Shown: positions 25,701-36,066 of the stretch, in pieces
Numbering within the stretch: the stretch's first letter is position 1
Layout: every line of letters begins with the position of its first letter
DNA from: Megalonaias nervosa
Lineage: Eukaryota; Mollusca; Bivalvia; Unionida; Unionidae
Direction of reading: 5' to 3'
NCBI GenBank assembly: GCA_016617855.1
Contig: JAECUM010028837.1
Location: 26,909-90,908 of the forward strand
Length of the DNA: 64,000 nt
The notes under the pieces: model-generated
What the model was told of the DNA's origin: nothing
Database searches by the model: none
Seen by the model: the letters and a program-made list of their open reading frames with translations, nothing else
Program-made: the position numbers and the translations under genes

Positions 25701-26854
25701 TCAGTGGGCAATTCTTTTCGCTCTGTAATCCAGGCTGATTGCTTTTCGTTGTGATTCTTTTCTTTGCGATTCTCTTGTCAGAGATATTGCCCTTTTTTCC
25801 TTTTCGTTCTTTGCCTCCTTGATTAGATCCATGATTTCCGGCTCGGATGGTGTCCTCGGAGTTGAGGCTGATCTCTTTCTTTTTAAAGGGAGAAATGGAG
25901 TTGAGGAATCTTTCTCCACTTCTTCCTGCATTTTCGGCGGCGAATCCATTGTCACTGATTCTTCTATTGTTTTATTAGTTTGGGATGTCATACTATCTGA
26001 GTTGTCCAAAATTTCTTTCCCCGAGTTTTGTTCTTTGGATCCAAAAGAGTTTGTTTTATTTTTCACTTGTTGGCTTTCTTTGATCTTCATTTCCTTTTCT
26101 CTCTGTATTTTCCTCGCTCTTGCTTTGGCTCTTTTTTTTCCGCCGAACTCGTCTGGCTTGCATCCTTCCAGTCTTCTGTATCTTTGGATGAAATATCCAG
26201 ACTTGAGTCCAGACTGTCAATCAGGGTTGTGGATTTACCTTCTACCACCTTTTCTATATTCGTGTCTTGATTGTTTGTCTGAGTTTTCTCGCCAGGTTCT
26301 GCATCCACTATCGTTTCCACTGGTTCCGGCACAGCTTTAGCTGCAGTGTCTTGCATTTTTTGGATTGCCGCTGCATATGTGTTCTTTTTGGGGCCTTGCG
26401 TCACTCCCTGATGCGAGCAATCTCTCTGCAGATGGCCTGTGTTACCGCATTTGTAACACTCTCTCGCATATTGGCAGCCTTTGTACCACGTTTTCACTAG
26501 GAAGCCCATAACATAAAAATTTGCAGGTATCTTCCTGGCATCCAATTCCGACAGGGTAATTATTCTTATCCCAGTAAGAACTTTAGGAAAACCCCAGTAC
26601 GTGGCCATTTGCTGTCCTATGGATTGTACCCCAAATTTTCGCTCTATTTTTTCTAGTAGCTCTTTTGTTGGCACTTCTAGTGGAAGTCCAGATATGTGAA
26701 CGTCAATTGATTTCTCCCCTAATTTCTTTATTAGGGGTGGTGGAGTGTAAATTTTCGCTTCTTTCCCTTTGATTTCAAGGAGTTGTCCAGTTTTGTACAA
26801 GGGTTTCTCTCCATGAGGGAAGATAAAGAATAGCCCTCCCCCTCCATTCTGCAA
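25701..26854 (-). pseudogene. LINE ORF1 protein with CCHC zinc knuckle (5'-truncated, frameshifted)
   Basis: The first part (26087-26854, 255 codons) begins without a credible initiator at the LINE/minisatellite junction. It contains one CCHC knuckle, CYKCGNTGHLQRDC, at about residues 133-146 (26417-26458). This is a nucleic-acid-binding protein of the retrotransposition particle. An acidic/basic tail rich in Glu, Lys and Thr follows. A frameshift near 26090 moves the reading to 25701-26090, a Ser/Glu/Lys-rich tail with a basic PLKRKRS patch that could act as a nuclear localisation signal. It ends about 65 bp before the ORF2 start. ORF1 proteins with CCHC knuckles are usual in the Tx1/L1 group. 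Confidence 0.7.
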
Positions 26855-26861
26855 ACCGTCT

Positions 26862-27352
26862 ATATCTATATGTGGTATTTATCATCACGTTTTTCAATCT
26901 ATATATGGTATTATCATCACATTTTTAAATCTTTATGTGGTATTTATCATCACATTTCTTGATCTTTATGTGGTATTTATCATCACATTTCTTAATCTTT
27001 ATGTGGTATTTATCATCACATTTCTTGATCTTTATGTGGTATTTATCATCACATTTCTTAATTTTTATGTGGTATTTATCATCACATTGCTTAATCTTTA
27101 TGTGGTATTTATCATCACGTTTATCAGCCTATAGGTGGTATTTATCATCACATTTCTTAATCTATATGTCATATTTATCATCACATTTCTTAATCTTTAT
27201 GTGGTATTTATCATAATATTTCTTAATCTGTATGTGGTATTTATCAACACATTTCGTAATCTACATGTGGTATTTATCATGAAGTTTCTCAGTCTTTATG
27301 TGGTATTTTTATCATCACATTTCTTAATATTTATGTGGTATTTATCATCACA
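26862..27352. repeat. 33-bp minisatellite, right block
   Basis: Same unit and register of variants as 20715-21765, about 15 copies; it continues the array interrupted by the LINE. Confidence 0.95.
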
Positions 27353-27479
27353 TGAGGATGTTTTTGATTATCTTAGACAAAAACAGTGTCATAAATTGCT
27401 TGCAAGATGTACATTTTACAGAGAGTAACGTTTATATATAATAGAACAATGGGGTTATCAATGTATTCTAAATTGCCAC

Positions 27480-28380
27480 AGCTCAAACTCTCTAGGAGTT
27501 CGTATTATATTCAATATCAACAATGAGTATGATAAAAAGAATTCTAATGGTGATTTGATTGCATTGGATATTCAAATTGGTGAAATGAACTTTAAGTGGA
27601 GAATATGGGCCAAATTATGATTGTTTAGAATTTTACAACAATATAAATGATATTAAACATGAATATGAAAATGAGTCTGTTGTTATATGTGGGGACTTTA
27701 GGTTCAAGATCCAGAGTTGATTGATATAATTTTAGAAATGTAAATACCCCTAATGGTGGAAATGCAATATTTATTAATTATAAAATAAACGTTTGGTCTT
27801 GTTAATCTATATAAAGCATTCAATTCAGGATTGAAGAGATACACTTTGAGAAGAAAAGCCCTTTAAAACAAGCTAGCCTGGATTTCTTTATTCTTTCTGA
27901 ATCACCTATGCCAAAAGTAGGAAGAGTGACAACTGACCAAATTGATAGGTCTGACCACTCCATGATAATATTATATTTGGGTTGAAATAATTTCATAATA
28001 AGTTTGTGTAATTTAATAACAAATTAAAATATGCTCATTTGTTTTCTCCGTTAACTTTACATTGTCCGAGTTGAGCAGTATTTTTCCAGACTACGCGCTT
28101 CATACTGCACGTCACGTATTTCTAAAAATGGTATGGTACTATAGGAAGTACTTTGTGAATTAACCTTGTTTGTTCATGTAGTAGATGGTTTAGCTTTTGG
28201 TTTATCATACTTTTTATGGCTGAACTAAACAAGCTGTTTCGCCCATTTGAAGGTAGAGATGATAAAGTAAACGATGTGGACGAATTTAAAGAGTCACAAT
28301 TGAAACTTTCAAACAAGCAAACGAATGAACGTGATATAACCAATGTCCACAACAAACGTGAGAGTCGAAATAATTGAAAA
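27480..28380 (+). pseudogene. Second L1/Tx1-like LINE, endonuclease part, badly decayed
   Basis: In shifting frames: a segment ending NESVVICGDF near 27690-27705 (family GDFN), the sequence near 27810-27900 resembling the KRxTWRR...QARLDFFL(I/V)SE block, and QIDRSDHSMIIL at about 27935-27970, the SDH end of the endonuclease. The frame is broken every few dozen codons. It may belong with the RT C-terminal remnant at 30170-31140, with the middle lost or replaced. Confidence 0.55.
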
Positions 28381-30169
28381 TACCATTCTGATCATTTAAA
28401 CAGTTATTTAGGATAAATATTCGTAAATTTTAGCAAATACAATGGTTCAGATTATGGGCAGTGGTCTAAAGCTTATTGATTGATGCCAAGGGCTTATTGA
28501 TTGATACCAAGGGCTTATTGATTGATGCCAAGGGCTATTGCACATCCATCCGAGACATGCCATTTTATAAGTGAGTCAAAACACTAAATTCGATGACAAA
28601 ATGCAACAGAAGGTTTTGGTTGGAAACTATTAGCATCGGAGCCAATAAGCCAAGACGACGAAGAAGTCCGCTGGCTAAATGCTCTGCTACATAGTATCTG
28701 CTGTGCACTTTTCCCCGTTTTACTATTTTGTTACAATTGTTAAGCTAGCGATAAACGTCATACAGGTGATAGCTGGTTTCCCTCCAACAGCGAACATGCA
28801 AGTGACAGGGCATAAACATGTTTAATTTAGCAGGTAATAAGAATGGCAATAAATATACTAACATTTATGCATCTTGAATTTCATTACAATTTACTTTATT
28901 ATTTCTGCAAATCCGAATGACATGAACAGAAACACATGTACAGTTGATTCAACTGCTCACATCACACGTACATCGTACAGGATTGACCAAATAAATCCAG
29001 TCAATCACAAGCAAACAAAGCACTAATTTACTACTACATCAATTTATATGGCTCTTTGGAATCCTTCCAATCCTCTATTGAATCATTAAACTTCTTTGCG
29101 AGATTTTCTAGAATGCAACTTAACATTGTCAAACGAAAGAAAGCAAGAACTACATTGTAAAATCATTTCTTCAAAGATTAAAATTGCAGTAGGTGACTGA
29201 ATTTACATCATTGGGCGTAAGATTTATGATTCAAGCTTTCTCTAAAGGTGGCTTGGCGATGATAGACATTACAAAATATATATTAACCTTGAAAATAACG
29301 TGGAATCGCAGAGTCTTCTACCAAATGTGATACCTATTTATAATTTCTGTAACTTTTATTGATGACCTTAAAACTGGAGTGATTATCTTTACTTGAAATT
29401 TCGCACGTGCATGAGTTCTGTTTTAAGATATTAAGAACGTAAAATTGCATGGGGCCTATGTATAGATGCTTACGTACATGTTTACAGCTAATAATAATAA
29501 AATTGTTATTAAATATGTTGACAAGTTTCGGGTCGTTTCCCACTGGTCGGTCAGCTGGATTCTTAGAAGAATTAAATTATTTCCTTTTGGATGGGTTAGA
29601 TCGTGTCAGTTGTTTTACGTTGTTGGACATTCGCAATTTGTCACGTAGGGTAGTGATAGTATGCGTACTTTACCCTTTCGGCTGTATATTAGTCGCTCCA
29701 ACTGGCCAGTTTTCTTATTATTATATCTTGTGTTCTTGTGATTATTTGAGAGGAAAACATTGTTTGATTATTAGCTGGAAATAGAAAGTACTCATTTGAC
29801 TATAGTTTATTTTGGGACGACGCCATTTTGATATGTCAGGACTGTTGGCAGACCAGCATATTCTTGGCTCAGAATTTTATACGAACTTTTCATTCTTTTA
29901 GACTTCAATAGAACTTTTTCAGGATTATTTTGGATTCAGTTCATATTACTTTAAGTTCCTCTTATATTTTAATTATGTAACATCGATAATTAACTTGTTT
30001 GTTAAGTTTTATAAAACTTGTTGGTTTTGCTTCTAACTGTGATCTTGTTTATGATCAATAGTCAATTGGTTTGAATATTAAATATGCGAGATTAGGTGTC
30101 TGTTCCTATTAGGAGATTGAAATTTTTGACATTATGCAAAAATACCAAACAAAATGTTTTTGGCGTGAT
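28381..30169. other. Stretch without recognisable gene between two LINE pieces
   Basis: A 21-22-bp unit (GGGCTTATTGATTGATGCCAA) is repeated three times at 28470-28540. The part at about 29810-30070 has an LTR-like look (repeated TTTTGGA/TTCA blocks) but no identifiable ends. Open frames up to 111 codons (29449-29784) are not recognised. Confidence 0.4.
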
Positions 30170-31140
30170 GTTTTATTGGATTAGAAAATGTTAATAGAGA
30201 AAAATATATCCCGGAAAGATCTTATGAAAACAGAAATATGGATGAACTCCCCAATAAGGTTCAACAAGGTACTCATTTTCTATAGGAAATGGTTTAAGCA
30301 TAATGTAATCTATACTGGTGATAGGCTTACAGATTTGGGAACTATTATAGAGTTTGATAGCTTTAAAGATAAATTTGGTTTCAACACTAATTTCATTGCC
30401 ATTCAAGTTAGAATTCAATGTGGAAAGTTTTGATATAAAAAGTTACATTTTGAAATAACAATGCCGGTGGAAACATTTATCCCTTTCCAGCTATAAATTG
30501 TGTTTCATAATAAAAACGCATGATAACAATATTACAAATTACATTTTAAAAGGGATGTTAAATCAACTAGTTAAAATAAATGGAATGAAATTTTTAAATT
30601 GAATATGGATATATTGCCTGACAGATATGCTAGAGATTTTACAATAACAACAAACACCAAAATTACAATGGTTTCAATTTTGTTTTACTCCGAATTTTAC
30701 CAATGAGTATATTTTGGTATAAAATAAAATTGTCCGAAACTAAAAAGTGTATTTTTTGTAAAGATTTCCCGGAAACAACACTTGAAACAAAGCTGTGTTT
30801 TTGGTGAATGTAATGTGATAATCAGGCTGTGGAATAATTTGTCCCACAGGATTCGGAATACAGTGAACATAGATATTGTGCCAAGCGCAAAAACTATTAT
30901 ATTGGAGGATACAAGTAGAGCTGGAATATATGAACAACATTTTTATTTTAGTTTTTGTCTATGACATATGTACGTGTAAAAGGAAAGAGAATATGCCAGA
31001 TTAGATGGGTTAAAAAAGTTCCTTAAAGACCACTATAATTTTGAAACACTACTGCAGTCATATCTAAACAAAAGCATTTATGTTGATTTGGCAAGAGTTG
31101 GAGCCATTATTCCACCATCACTACGAGAGATAAAAGTAAT
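30170..31140 (+). pseudogene. L1/Tx1-like LINE ORF2 C-terminal remnant
   Basis: The 81-codon frame at 30188-30433 has EIWMNSPIRFNKV ... FYRKWFKHNV ... LTDLGTIIEFDSFKDKFGF, the pattern downstream of the RT domain in L1/Tx1 ORF2 (I-W-N ... W ... G ... D-L ... F). At about 30700-30785 KLSETKKCIFCKDFPETT matches the C-terminal Cys-x2-Cys motif. Order and strand agree with the endonuclease scrap at 27480-28380. Confidence 0.55.
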
Positions 31141-32586
31141 TTAGATTCATGTTTAATAGAACAATGTCAGTGTTTATAACGTGTTTGTAATATAATCTAT
31201 AAGCAAAAACAATTTAATATTTATTAGGGTCTTATTTGAGCAGAAACAAAAGACTATACTATCACAAAGTCTACGTCACCTAGATGCTGTATATTTGTTA
31301 TCTTCCATCTCCACTGAGAATCAAAAAATGAGATTGCATACTATATGCATGTGTGCTTGCGTTTGTATGTTTTCTTCTCTCTCTATCTCAGTTATATTTG
31401 ATAGCAAGGTGATCTTGTGGGTAGCGCTCCCCAATCAATGGTCAACCTATACTAGGATAATAAAAAAATAAAAAAATCCCCTCAGCCAGTAAACATCTAC
31501 AGCTTCAATGGCATCGTGTCGTGCTGTGTAGCTCTCATTGTTAAAATCAACATTAATAAGAATTATGCCTGATGCATTCGTTTTAAACTCTTCAAGTACC
31601 GTGAAATTATCCTCAACATCAGAAGGAAGTTTATATACAGAAGGTAGCTTGGTAGAGTATTACTTATCATTGTTCCCCATCTCTCATCTGTATCAATCTG
31701 CTACAAGAACCATTGGCAATAACGTTGGTATCTGACTGAAAGATGTAAAGCGACTATGCAAACGCCCGTGGTTCATTAATATGCATGCTCATTAATTATA
31801 TCATACAGCTACAACTGACAGTCGGCAAATGATCACTAAACTATCAAACACAAATGATAAAACCTAAAGTCTACTGCCATCACTGTCAATAAATGGTTGC
31901 ATTCAGTCATCGTCCACCCAATCATGTCCACGTACGCATGGTCCAATCAATAGTTGCCGGTCCAAGTTGTAACTGACAAATGACAGAATTAGACACTCTG
32001 TGGGGAAGTGTTATTATACAAGGCCGCATTTCTCCCAGTATCCGACATAAAAATACAAACTAGAAGGAGGGGTAGTAATTTTGTCTGCATATACTCACTT
32101 CCTTTGTCTTTAAATTTAGCTTTGGACATCAAATGTTGACTAATGCGTGTTTACACAATCACATGTTTGCATGTTGACGTGCTCAGATGTTGAAGTAAAT
32201 ACACTTCGCCAAATCAAGCTTTAAGTGGTATAGTTTTACGAAAAAGCAGGATTCAGTTTGAGTAGTGATTACATTAGGACAGCGACCGAAATGTGTCATG
32301 ATATGAATAGGTGATTCTAGTTATAAAGCACGCGCTTTAACCTTACTGTAGCTATATTTACAATGTACATTTTGAGTTTTCTCGTCAGTAATTAAAACAT
32401 ACACTGAAAACTTTTTTTGTGTTCTAAAATGAAATAAAGACTTTAAAATAAAATTCTATGAAAGTACATAACAGGTTTATAATTGTGTCTTTTTAAAAGA
32501 TTTATGTAATACAAAACAACTTATAGCGCTTTTATAATTCTCTGGTATAAAAATGTATTTGGATAGACATGACTTCAAGTTAATGG
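31141..32586. other. Unique-looking flank left of the Polinton
   Basis: No gene recognised; open frames are at most 65 codons. The last ~40 bp (GGATAGACATGACTTCAAGT) resemble the short GACATGACCTC units that continue right of the Polinton at 45227-45335. Confidence 0.45.
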
Positions 32587-32592
32587 ATAAAC
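32587..32592. other. Target-site duplication, left
   Basis: ATAAAC immediately outside the left inverted repeat; its partner is 45221-45226. Confidence 0.9.
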
Positions 32593-32885
32593 AGTAGTGA
32601 AGGGGGACGATATAGGGTCAATGGGAAACTACATTACAGACACCCACCCACCCCACCCCCGGACAATATGGCATCATTAATGTATGGCATCAAGGGAAAT
32701 AAGCATTAAAAGACCCCCTGGGACGATATGGCGTCAAGATTTATAGCGACAAGGGGAATGAGCATGACAAGACCCCCTGGGATGATATTGGGACAAGATG
32801 GATAGAGTTCATACACATCTATGGCACATTTTTATGAATAAATATCTTTTCGAGGCATATGAGTGGCTCTGAAAAGGGCCTATTG
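32593..32885. repeat. Polinton left terminal inverted repeat
   Basis: About 293 bp, aligned with the complement of 44932-45220 over its whole length. It contains internal ~55-60-bp subrepeats with CCCCCTGGGA(C/T)GATAT, TCAAG and A(A/G)TGAGCAT elements. Its inner end coincides with the histone-like hairpin at 32865-32880, and similarity stops a few bases beyond it. Confidence 0.9.
32865..32880 (-). terminator. Histone-type 3' stem-loop downstream of coiled-coil gene A, inside the left TIR
   Basis: Minus-strand reading GGCCCTTTTCAGAGCC: 6-nt arms around the histone loop TTTC, with one C-A mismatch in the stem. It lies 54 nt after the gene A stop and is followed by ACTCAT. The purine block CGAAAAGATA stands about 11 nt past the stem, where the U7-binding histone downstream element sits. 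No AATAAA is present on the minus strand nearby. Confidence 0.65.
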
Positions 32886-32933
32886 AGTTCTTCTTCTAGT
32901 TTATCCAGTTCTTCCACCAGCTTCTCACTTTCT

Positions 32934-33482
32934 CTATGATTCCTTTCTTCCTCTTCTTCTTTTCATCGTCTGGCATCCAGTCAGGATGTCCCATTGATCT
33001 AAATTTTCTTGCACTTTCATCCAGTTGTTGTTCAGTGTCTCAAACTCTTTTTTTTTCTTTCTGTTTTCATTGTCTTTCCTCTCTTTTGCCCAGGTATCTT
33101 CGATCTTCTTTACTTCTTCTTCCATCACCTTTCTCATCATGTCTTCAGCTATCTTTAATTACTCTAACCCCCACTGGACAAAAGACCACTCGGTGAAATT
33201 GGCTATGTCTTGTAGAACGCACCTCACTTGGATGACATTATCAAGGGCCTGCTTCAATGTCCCCACTCTCACATATTTAGAATGGATGAAGCCTCTTAAT
33301 TTCTCTACTTCCTCTTCTATCATTCCTTGCATTAGATCCCTGGCTACTTTGAGGCTGGTGACTTGACTGGTCACAAAGTCTTTGGTAACTGGATATCTCC
33401 ATTCTTTTTCAAGCCTTTCCACCACATAGGCTGCATCTACCATCCAGTACCAACTGTCTTTCAATTCGTTGAACAAATTCAT
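32934..33482 (-). pseudogene. Coiled-coil gene A of the Polinton left array (one nonsense codon)
   Basis: An unassigned protein of about 182 codons. I place the start at the ATG at 33480-33482, because the shared promoter has its TATA box at 33534-33539 and the frame upstream of this ATG would lie before the transcription start. A single in-frame TAA at 33159-33161 (codon 108) interrupts an otherwise continuous frame that resumes immediately and runs to 32934. Both halves are rich in Glu, Lys and Arg with heptad-like spacing; the second half has EEEVKKIEDTWAKERKDNEN. That block resembles EEIKKEQEEWTEKYRLQKQQ in gene C, so A and C are likely paralogues. Function unknown; a virion or DNA-associated structural protein would be a guess. 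Confidence 0.7.
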
Positions 33483-33490
33483 GTTGTTTT

Positions 33491-33570
33491 GACTAGTCAA
33501 CGCTGGGTAGCCAGACTGACAACCGCTACGCATTATATACGTGAAGCACGGACGGGAAGGAAAACATCCC
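33491..33570 (-). promoter_or_regulatory. Gene A promoter (shared left-array design)
   Basis: Minus-strand order: GGGATGTTTTCC at 33559-33570, TATATA at 33534-33539, GTCAGTCTGGCTACCC at about 33507-33522, then the palindrome TTGACTAGTCAA at 33490-33501 just before the ATG. The same four blocks in the same order and spacing precede genes B and C. Confidence 0.75.
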
Positions 33571-33591
33571 TTACACTCACTTCACATATTA

Positions 33592-33846
33592 TATACAATC
33601 CACACAAACGTACGCGAACGCATGAAACACACACTCTACTGTCCACACAGACGGGAAGAAAAGAAAAAAACACACCATATCTACTATCAAAAACTCCAAT
33701 GTCTTCTATCCACACAAACGTACGCGAGCGCATAAAATACACCTTAAATACTATCCACACAGAAGGGAAGAGAAGAAAAAAAAACACACCATATTTACTA
33801 TCAAAAACCCCAATATCTACTATCCACACAAACGTACGCGAACGCA
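33592..33846. repeat. Intergenic tandem repeat of the left array
   Basis: Units of ATCCACACAAACGTACGCGA ... ACGGGAAGAGAAGAAAA ... ACACACCATATCTACTATC repeat about three times and recur right of the gap at 34179-34322. This spacer accompanies each gene of the array. Confidence 0.85.
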
Positions 33847-33982
<136 letters not shown>

Positions 33983-34071
33983 CAGTAAAGAAGTGAGTGT
34001 TTATAGTCACAATACTTCACATTCACACAAATTGACAAAATGAATAGTCTCTCTTTTCTAGAGATCTGGTT

Positions 34072-34087
34072 AGCCCTAAGAAGGGCT
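34072..34087 (-). terminator. Histone-like stem-loop of the gap-truncated gene B'
   Basis: Minus-strand AGCCCTTCTTAGGGCT: perfect 6-bp stem with loop TCTT, a departure from the usual TTTC. It is followed by AACCAGATC and then CTAGAAAAGAGAGAC, a purine-rich block in the histone downstream element position. Confidence 0.55.
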
Positions 34088-34089
34088 GT

Positions 34090-34158
34090 TTTTTGTTTAG
34101 AATTCCAAATACACCTGGTTAATGATGACATCTCCCGGGGGGGGGGGGCACCACACAC
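34090..34158 (-). pseudogene. Gene B' 3' end, cut by an assembly gap
   Basis: The sequence 33981-34158 repeats 34411-34583 closely. It starts with ATCAGTAAAGAAGTGAGTGT, contains the hairpin and then reaches the last codons of a gene B paralogue, where it runs into a G-run and the 20-N gap. After the gap the sequence is already the spacer repeat, so the gene body and promoter of B' are absent from this assembly. Confidence 0.6.
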
Positions 34159-34178
34159 NNNNNNNNNNNNNNNNNNNN
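34159..34178. other. Assembly gap (20 N)
   Basis: Twenty Ns between a poly-G/CACACAC stretch and the spacer repeat. By comparison with the neighbouring unit (gene B plus promoter, roughly 600 bp), the real missing sequence is probably much longer than 20 bp, or the two repeat copies were misjoined. Confidence 0.9.
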
Positions 34179-34319
34179 TACTATCCACACACACGGGAAG
34201 AGAAGAAAACACACACCATATCTACTATCCAAAACTCTAATATCTACTATCCACACAGACGGGAAGAGAAGAAAAACACACACCATATCTACTATCCACA
34301 CAAACGTACGCGAACGCAT

Positions 34320-34322
<3 letters not shown>

Positions 34323-34400
<78 letters not shown>
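34323..34400. repeat. (AC)n microsatellite, second
   Basis: About 78 bp of AC followed by a short (AT)n, in the same array position as 33847-33980. Confidence 0.95.
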
Positions 34401-34412
<12 letters not shown>

Positions 34413-34499
34413 CAGTAAAGAAGTGAGTGTTTATAGTTACACTACTCTACATTCACACAAATTGGCAACTTGAATAGCCTCTTTTCTTGTGATCTGGTT

Positions 34500-34515
34500 A
34501 GCCCTAAGAAGGGCT
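34500..34515 (-). terminator. Histone-like stem-loop downstream of gene B
   Basis: Minus-strand AGCCCTTCTTAGGGCT, a perfect 6-bp stem, 20 nt after the gene B stop. It is followed by AACCAGATC and then ACAAGAAAAGAGG. The last block is very close to the sea-urchin-type downstream element CAAGAAAGA. The loop is TCTT, not TTTC. Confidence 0.65.
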
Positions 34516-34534
34516 GTTTTTCTTTGAACTCCAT

Positions 34535-35059
34535 TTATACCTGTCTAATGGTGGCATCTCCCAGGTCTGGCACCACACACGCATCGTCGGCTCCAGTCCT
34601 GTTCCCAACTGATGCGTGTGGCTGGTAACGCAGAGGGGTGGGTTGACTGGCTTCACTCTCCCAGTCTTCACTTTGAGGGATAGTGAAGACTTGTTCCCTC
34701 TGTCTTCTACGCCAGACCCGTGGATGATGTCTCCTTATCTCCTCCTCCCAGTTTTCAATTTCGGGGACCACAGGTCTTTGTACTGGTGGCAGAGGCTGTG
34801 GTACTGGTACTGGTTGTCGTGCTGGTACTGGTTGTGGAGGCGTCCTCACCTCAGGCTTGACCTCAAACAGATGTCTCAGTATGAGGTGAGGTAGGATCCC
34901 CCTCTTCTTTTCCTCTTCTTCTTTCTTCTTTTTTTCCTCATCCTCCTCTTCAAGCCTGGCAGCTTCTGCTATGGCCTCTATGGCCAGCTCATCTAAAATA
35001 CGCCTGGCATACTCCAGGTGTATTTCGAGTTCCAACAATTTGGCAATTCTGTTACTCAT
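34535..35059 (-). CDS. Coiled-coil gene B of the Polinton left array, 174 aa
   Basis: An intact unassigned reading frame. The ATG at 35057-35059 follows the shared promoter closely. Residues 1-50 form a helical, heptad-like N-terminus with a very acidic/basic run (LEEEDEEKKKKEEEEKK at about 35-52), a predicted coiled coil. Residues 70-100 are a Pro/Val/Gln-rich repeat (PVPARQPVPVPQPLPP), probably unstructured. The C-terminal part is charged with several Trp. It resembles genes A and C in its N-terminal helix and promoter but differs in the Pro-rich middle. It lies between the spacer/(AC)n and gene C, all on the minus strand and running toward the left end. Function unknown. Confidence 0.65.
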   Translation of the reverse strand: MSNRIAKLLELEIHLEYARRILDELAIEAIAEAARLEEEDEEKKKKEEEEKKRGILPHLILRHLFEVKPEVRTPPQPVPARQPVPVPQPLPPVQRPVVPEIENWEEEIRRHHPRVWRRRQREQVFTIPQSEDWESEASQPTPLRYQPHASVGNRTGADDACVVPDLGDATIRQV

Positions 35060-35067
35060 TGTATTAC

Positions 35068-35151
35068 TGTTGACGAATCAACGATGGGTAGCCAGACTGA
35101 CGATCGCTCCGTTTTATATCCCTGGAGCACGGACGTGAAGGAAAACATCCC
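35068..35151 (-). promoter_or_regulatory. Gene B promoter (shared left-array design)
   Basis: Minus-strand GGGATGTTTTCC at 35140-35151, TATA element in GATATAAAAC at about 35111-35120, TCAGTCTGGCTACCC near 35085-35099, then TTGATTCGTCAA at about 35070-35081, the imperfect form of the gene A palindrome. Confidence 0.75.
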
Positions 35152-35374
35152 CTGACACCAAAACTCACAATGTCCATATCATCACCAAAAAATATGGAAC
35201 GCGCGGACCTAAAAGAAACACTTACGTTAACTTTTGTTTACCTACAAACACAGACATACACTACAAGACAGAGAAACGAAGTGCTTGTAGATACACTTCT
35301 ACTTTTTTTAACATACAAACACACAAATTTGTTTTGGCAATTGAATTAGTATGTCTTTTCTAGAGTGTTGTGGT

Positions 35375-35390
35375 AGCCCTGAAAAGGGCT
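35375..35390 (-). terminator. Histone-type stem-loop downstream of gene C
   Basis: Minus-strand AGCCCTTTTCAGGGCT: perfect 6-bp stem and the canonical TTTC loop, 39 nt after the gene C stop. The 3' flank is ACCACAAC, the usual histone flank type, and CTAGAAAAGACA follows about 14 nt past the stem. Only the closing pair (A-T instead of G-C) departs from the metazoan histone consensus. Confidence 0.75.
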
Positions 35391-35428
35391 ATTTTTGTTG
35401 ACGGGGAGTGTTGGCAATCTTTTATTGT

Positions 35429-35785
35429 CTATGATTGTGTCCCCGTCTGGCGGCAGGCTTCCCTACAGGATGCGGTCTGCGTCTTCGGAAAGAGAAGGAG
35501 AACTCTTTTGTGTCTACACGACAGTCGACAAAAACCTCTATCTGGTTCCTGCCGTTGTTGCTGCTGCTGTTGTTGCTGTTCTCTCTGCTGCTTCTGAAGT
35601 CTGTACTTCTCTGTCCACTCTTCTTGTTCTTTCTTTATTTCTTCTCTGAAGAGTTCTTCTATCAGGTCTTCGGTCACTTTCAACATCCTGACATTCCCTA
35701 TCTCTTCAGGCTTCGGTTTCAGGTTTTGCCTGACACGATGTAAATTCACATAAGCTTCGTTCAGTTTGGCTAGTCTTGAAGGCAT
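35429..35785 (-). CDS. Coiled-coil / polyglutamine gene C of the Polinton left array, 118 aa
   Basis: An intact unassigned frame. The start is set at the ATG at 35783-35785 (MPSRLAKLNEAYV) because the TATA box is at about 35837-35845; the longer frame to 35851 would include promoter. Residues 40-75 form a charged helix, with KVTEDLIEELFREEIKKEQE similar to the second half of gene A. A Gln run follows at about 78-86, encoded by mixed CAA/CAG codons. The C-terminus is Arg/Cys-rich. It is the right-most member of the array, ends in a histone-type hairpin, and its upstream neighbour is the protease block. Confidence 0.65.
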   Translation of the reverse strand: MPSRLAKLNEAYVNLHRVRQNLKPKPEEIGNVRMLKVTEDLIEELFREEIKKEQEEWTEKYRLQKQQREQQQQQQQQRQEPDRGFCRLSCRHKRVLLLFPKTQTASCREACRQTGTQS

Positions 35786-35794
35786 CTTCGTAGG

Positions 35795-35876
35795 TTGACG
35801 AGTCAACAATGGATGGCCAGACTGGAGACTACCCCACTTTATATGGTTCAAACGCAGATGCGATGGAAAACATCCC
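35795..35876 (-). promoter_or_regulatory. Gene C promoter (shared left-array design)
   Basis: Minus-strand GGGATGTTTTCC at 35865-35876, TATA element CATATAAAGT at about 35837-35846, CCAGTCTGGCCATCC near 35812-35826, then TTGACTCGTCAA at about 35794-35805. Spacing matches the gene A and B promoters. Confidence 0.75.
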
Positions 35877-36014
35877 TACTGGGTTTTTGTTGGATCGGAA
35901 CGCTATGATAGCTAATGTCATGGTGAGAGATAGAGAGAGAAGTCAAAGAGCATTTATAATGATAAAGTTTTTTTAAAAACACACGACAGACACATTTTTT
36001 CAAAACACAACATT

Positions 36015-36020
36015 TTTATT
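36015..36020 (-). terminator. AATAAA polyadenylation signal after the protease gene
   Basis: AATAAA on the minus strand 47 nt past the protease stop. No histone-type hairpin lies here, in contrast to the left array 600 bp away. It may serve the protease, zinc-protein and capsid transcripts jointly, since no earlier signal is seen between those genes. Confidence 0.6.
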
Positions 36021-36066
36021 CAAACAAACAACAAACAAATAACAATTAACAATAATATCAAACAAA

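Larger units (their letters stand above)
21766..26861 (-). mobile_element. Tx1/L1-like LINE, about 5.1 kb, inserted in the 33-bp minisatellite
   Basis: A non-LTR retrotransposon on the minus strand whose 5' end is near 26861 and whose 3' end is near 21766. Minisatellite adjoins both ends directly. ORF1 (25701-26854) encodes a CCHC-knuckle protein. ORF2 (about 22400-25634) encodes endonuclease, RT and a C-terminal Cys/His motif. About 600 bp of 3' UTR follow, ending in an A-rich CCAATAATAAAATAG. Because ORF1 is open right up to the junction without a convincing start, the copy is probably 5'-truncated. Frameshifts and stops are few compared with the other LINEs here, so this is the youngest of them. 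Confidence 0.8.

Noticed and set aside
25279..26340. Plus-strand frames of 112-173 codons
   Set aside because: Antisense to well-supported LINE ORF1/ORF2.
29449..29784. 111-codon plus frame as a host gene
   Set aside because: No recognisable domain, no splice or codon signal, lies among LINE remnants.
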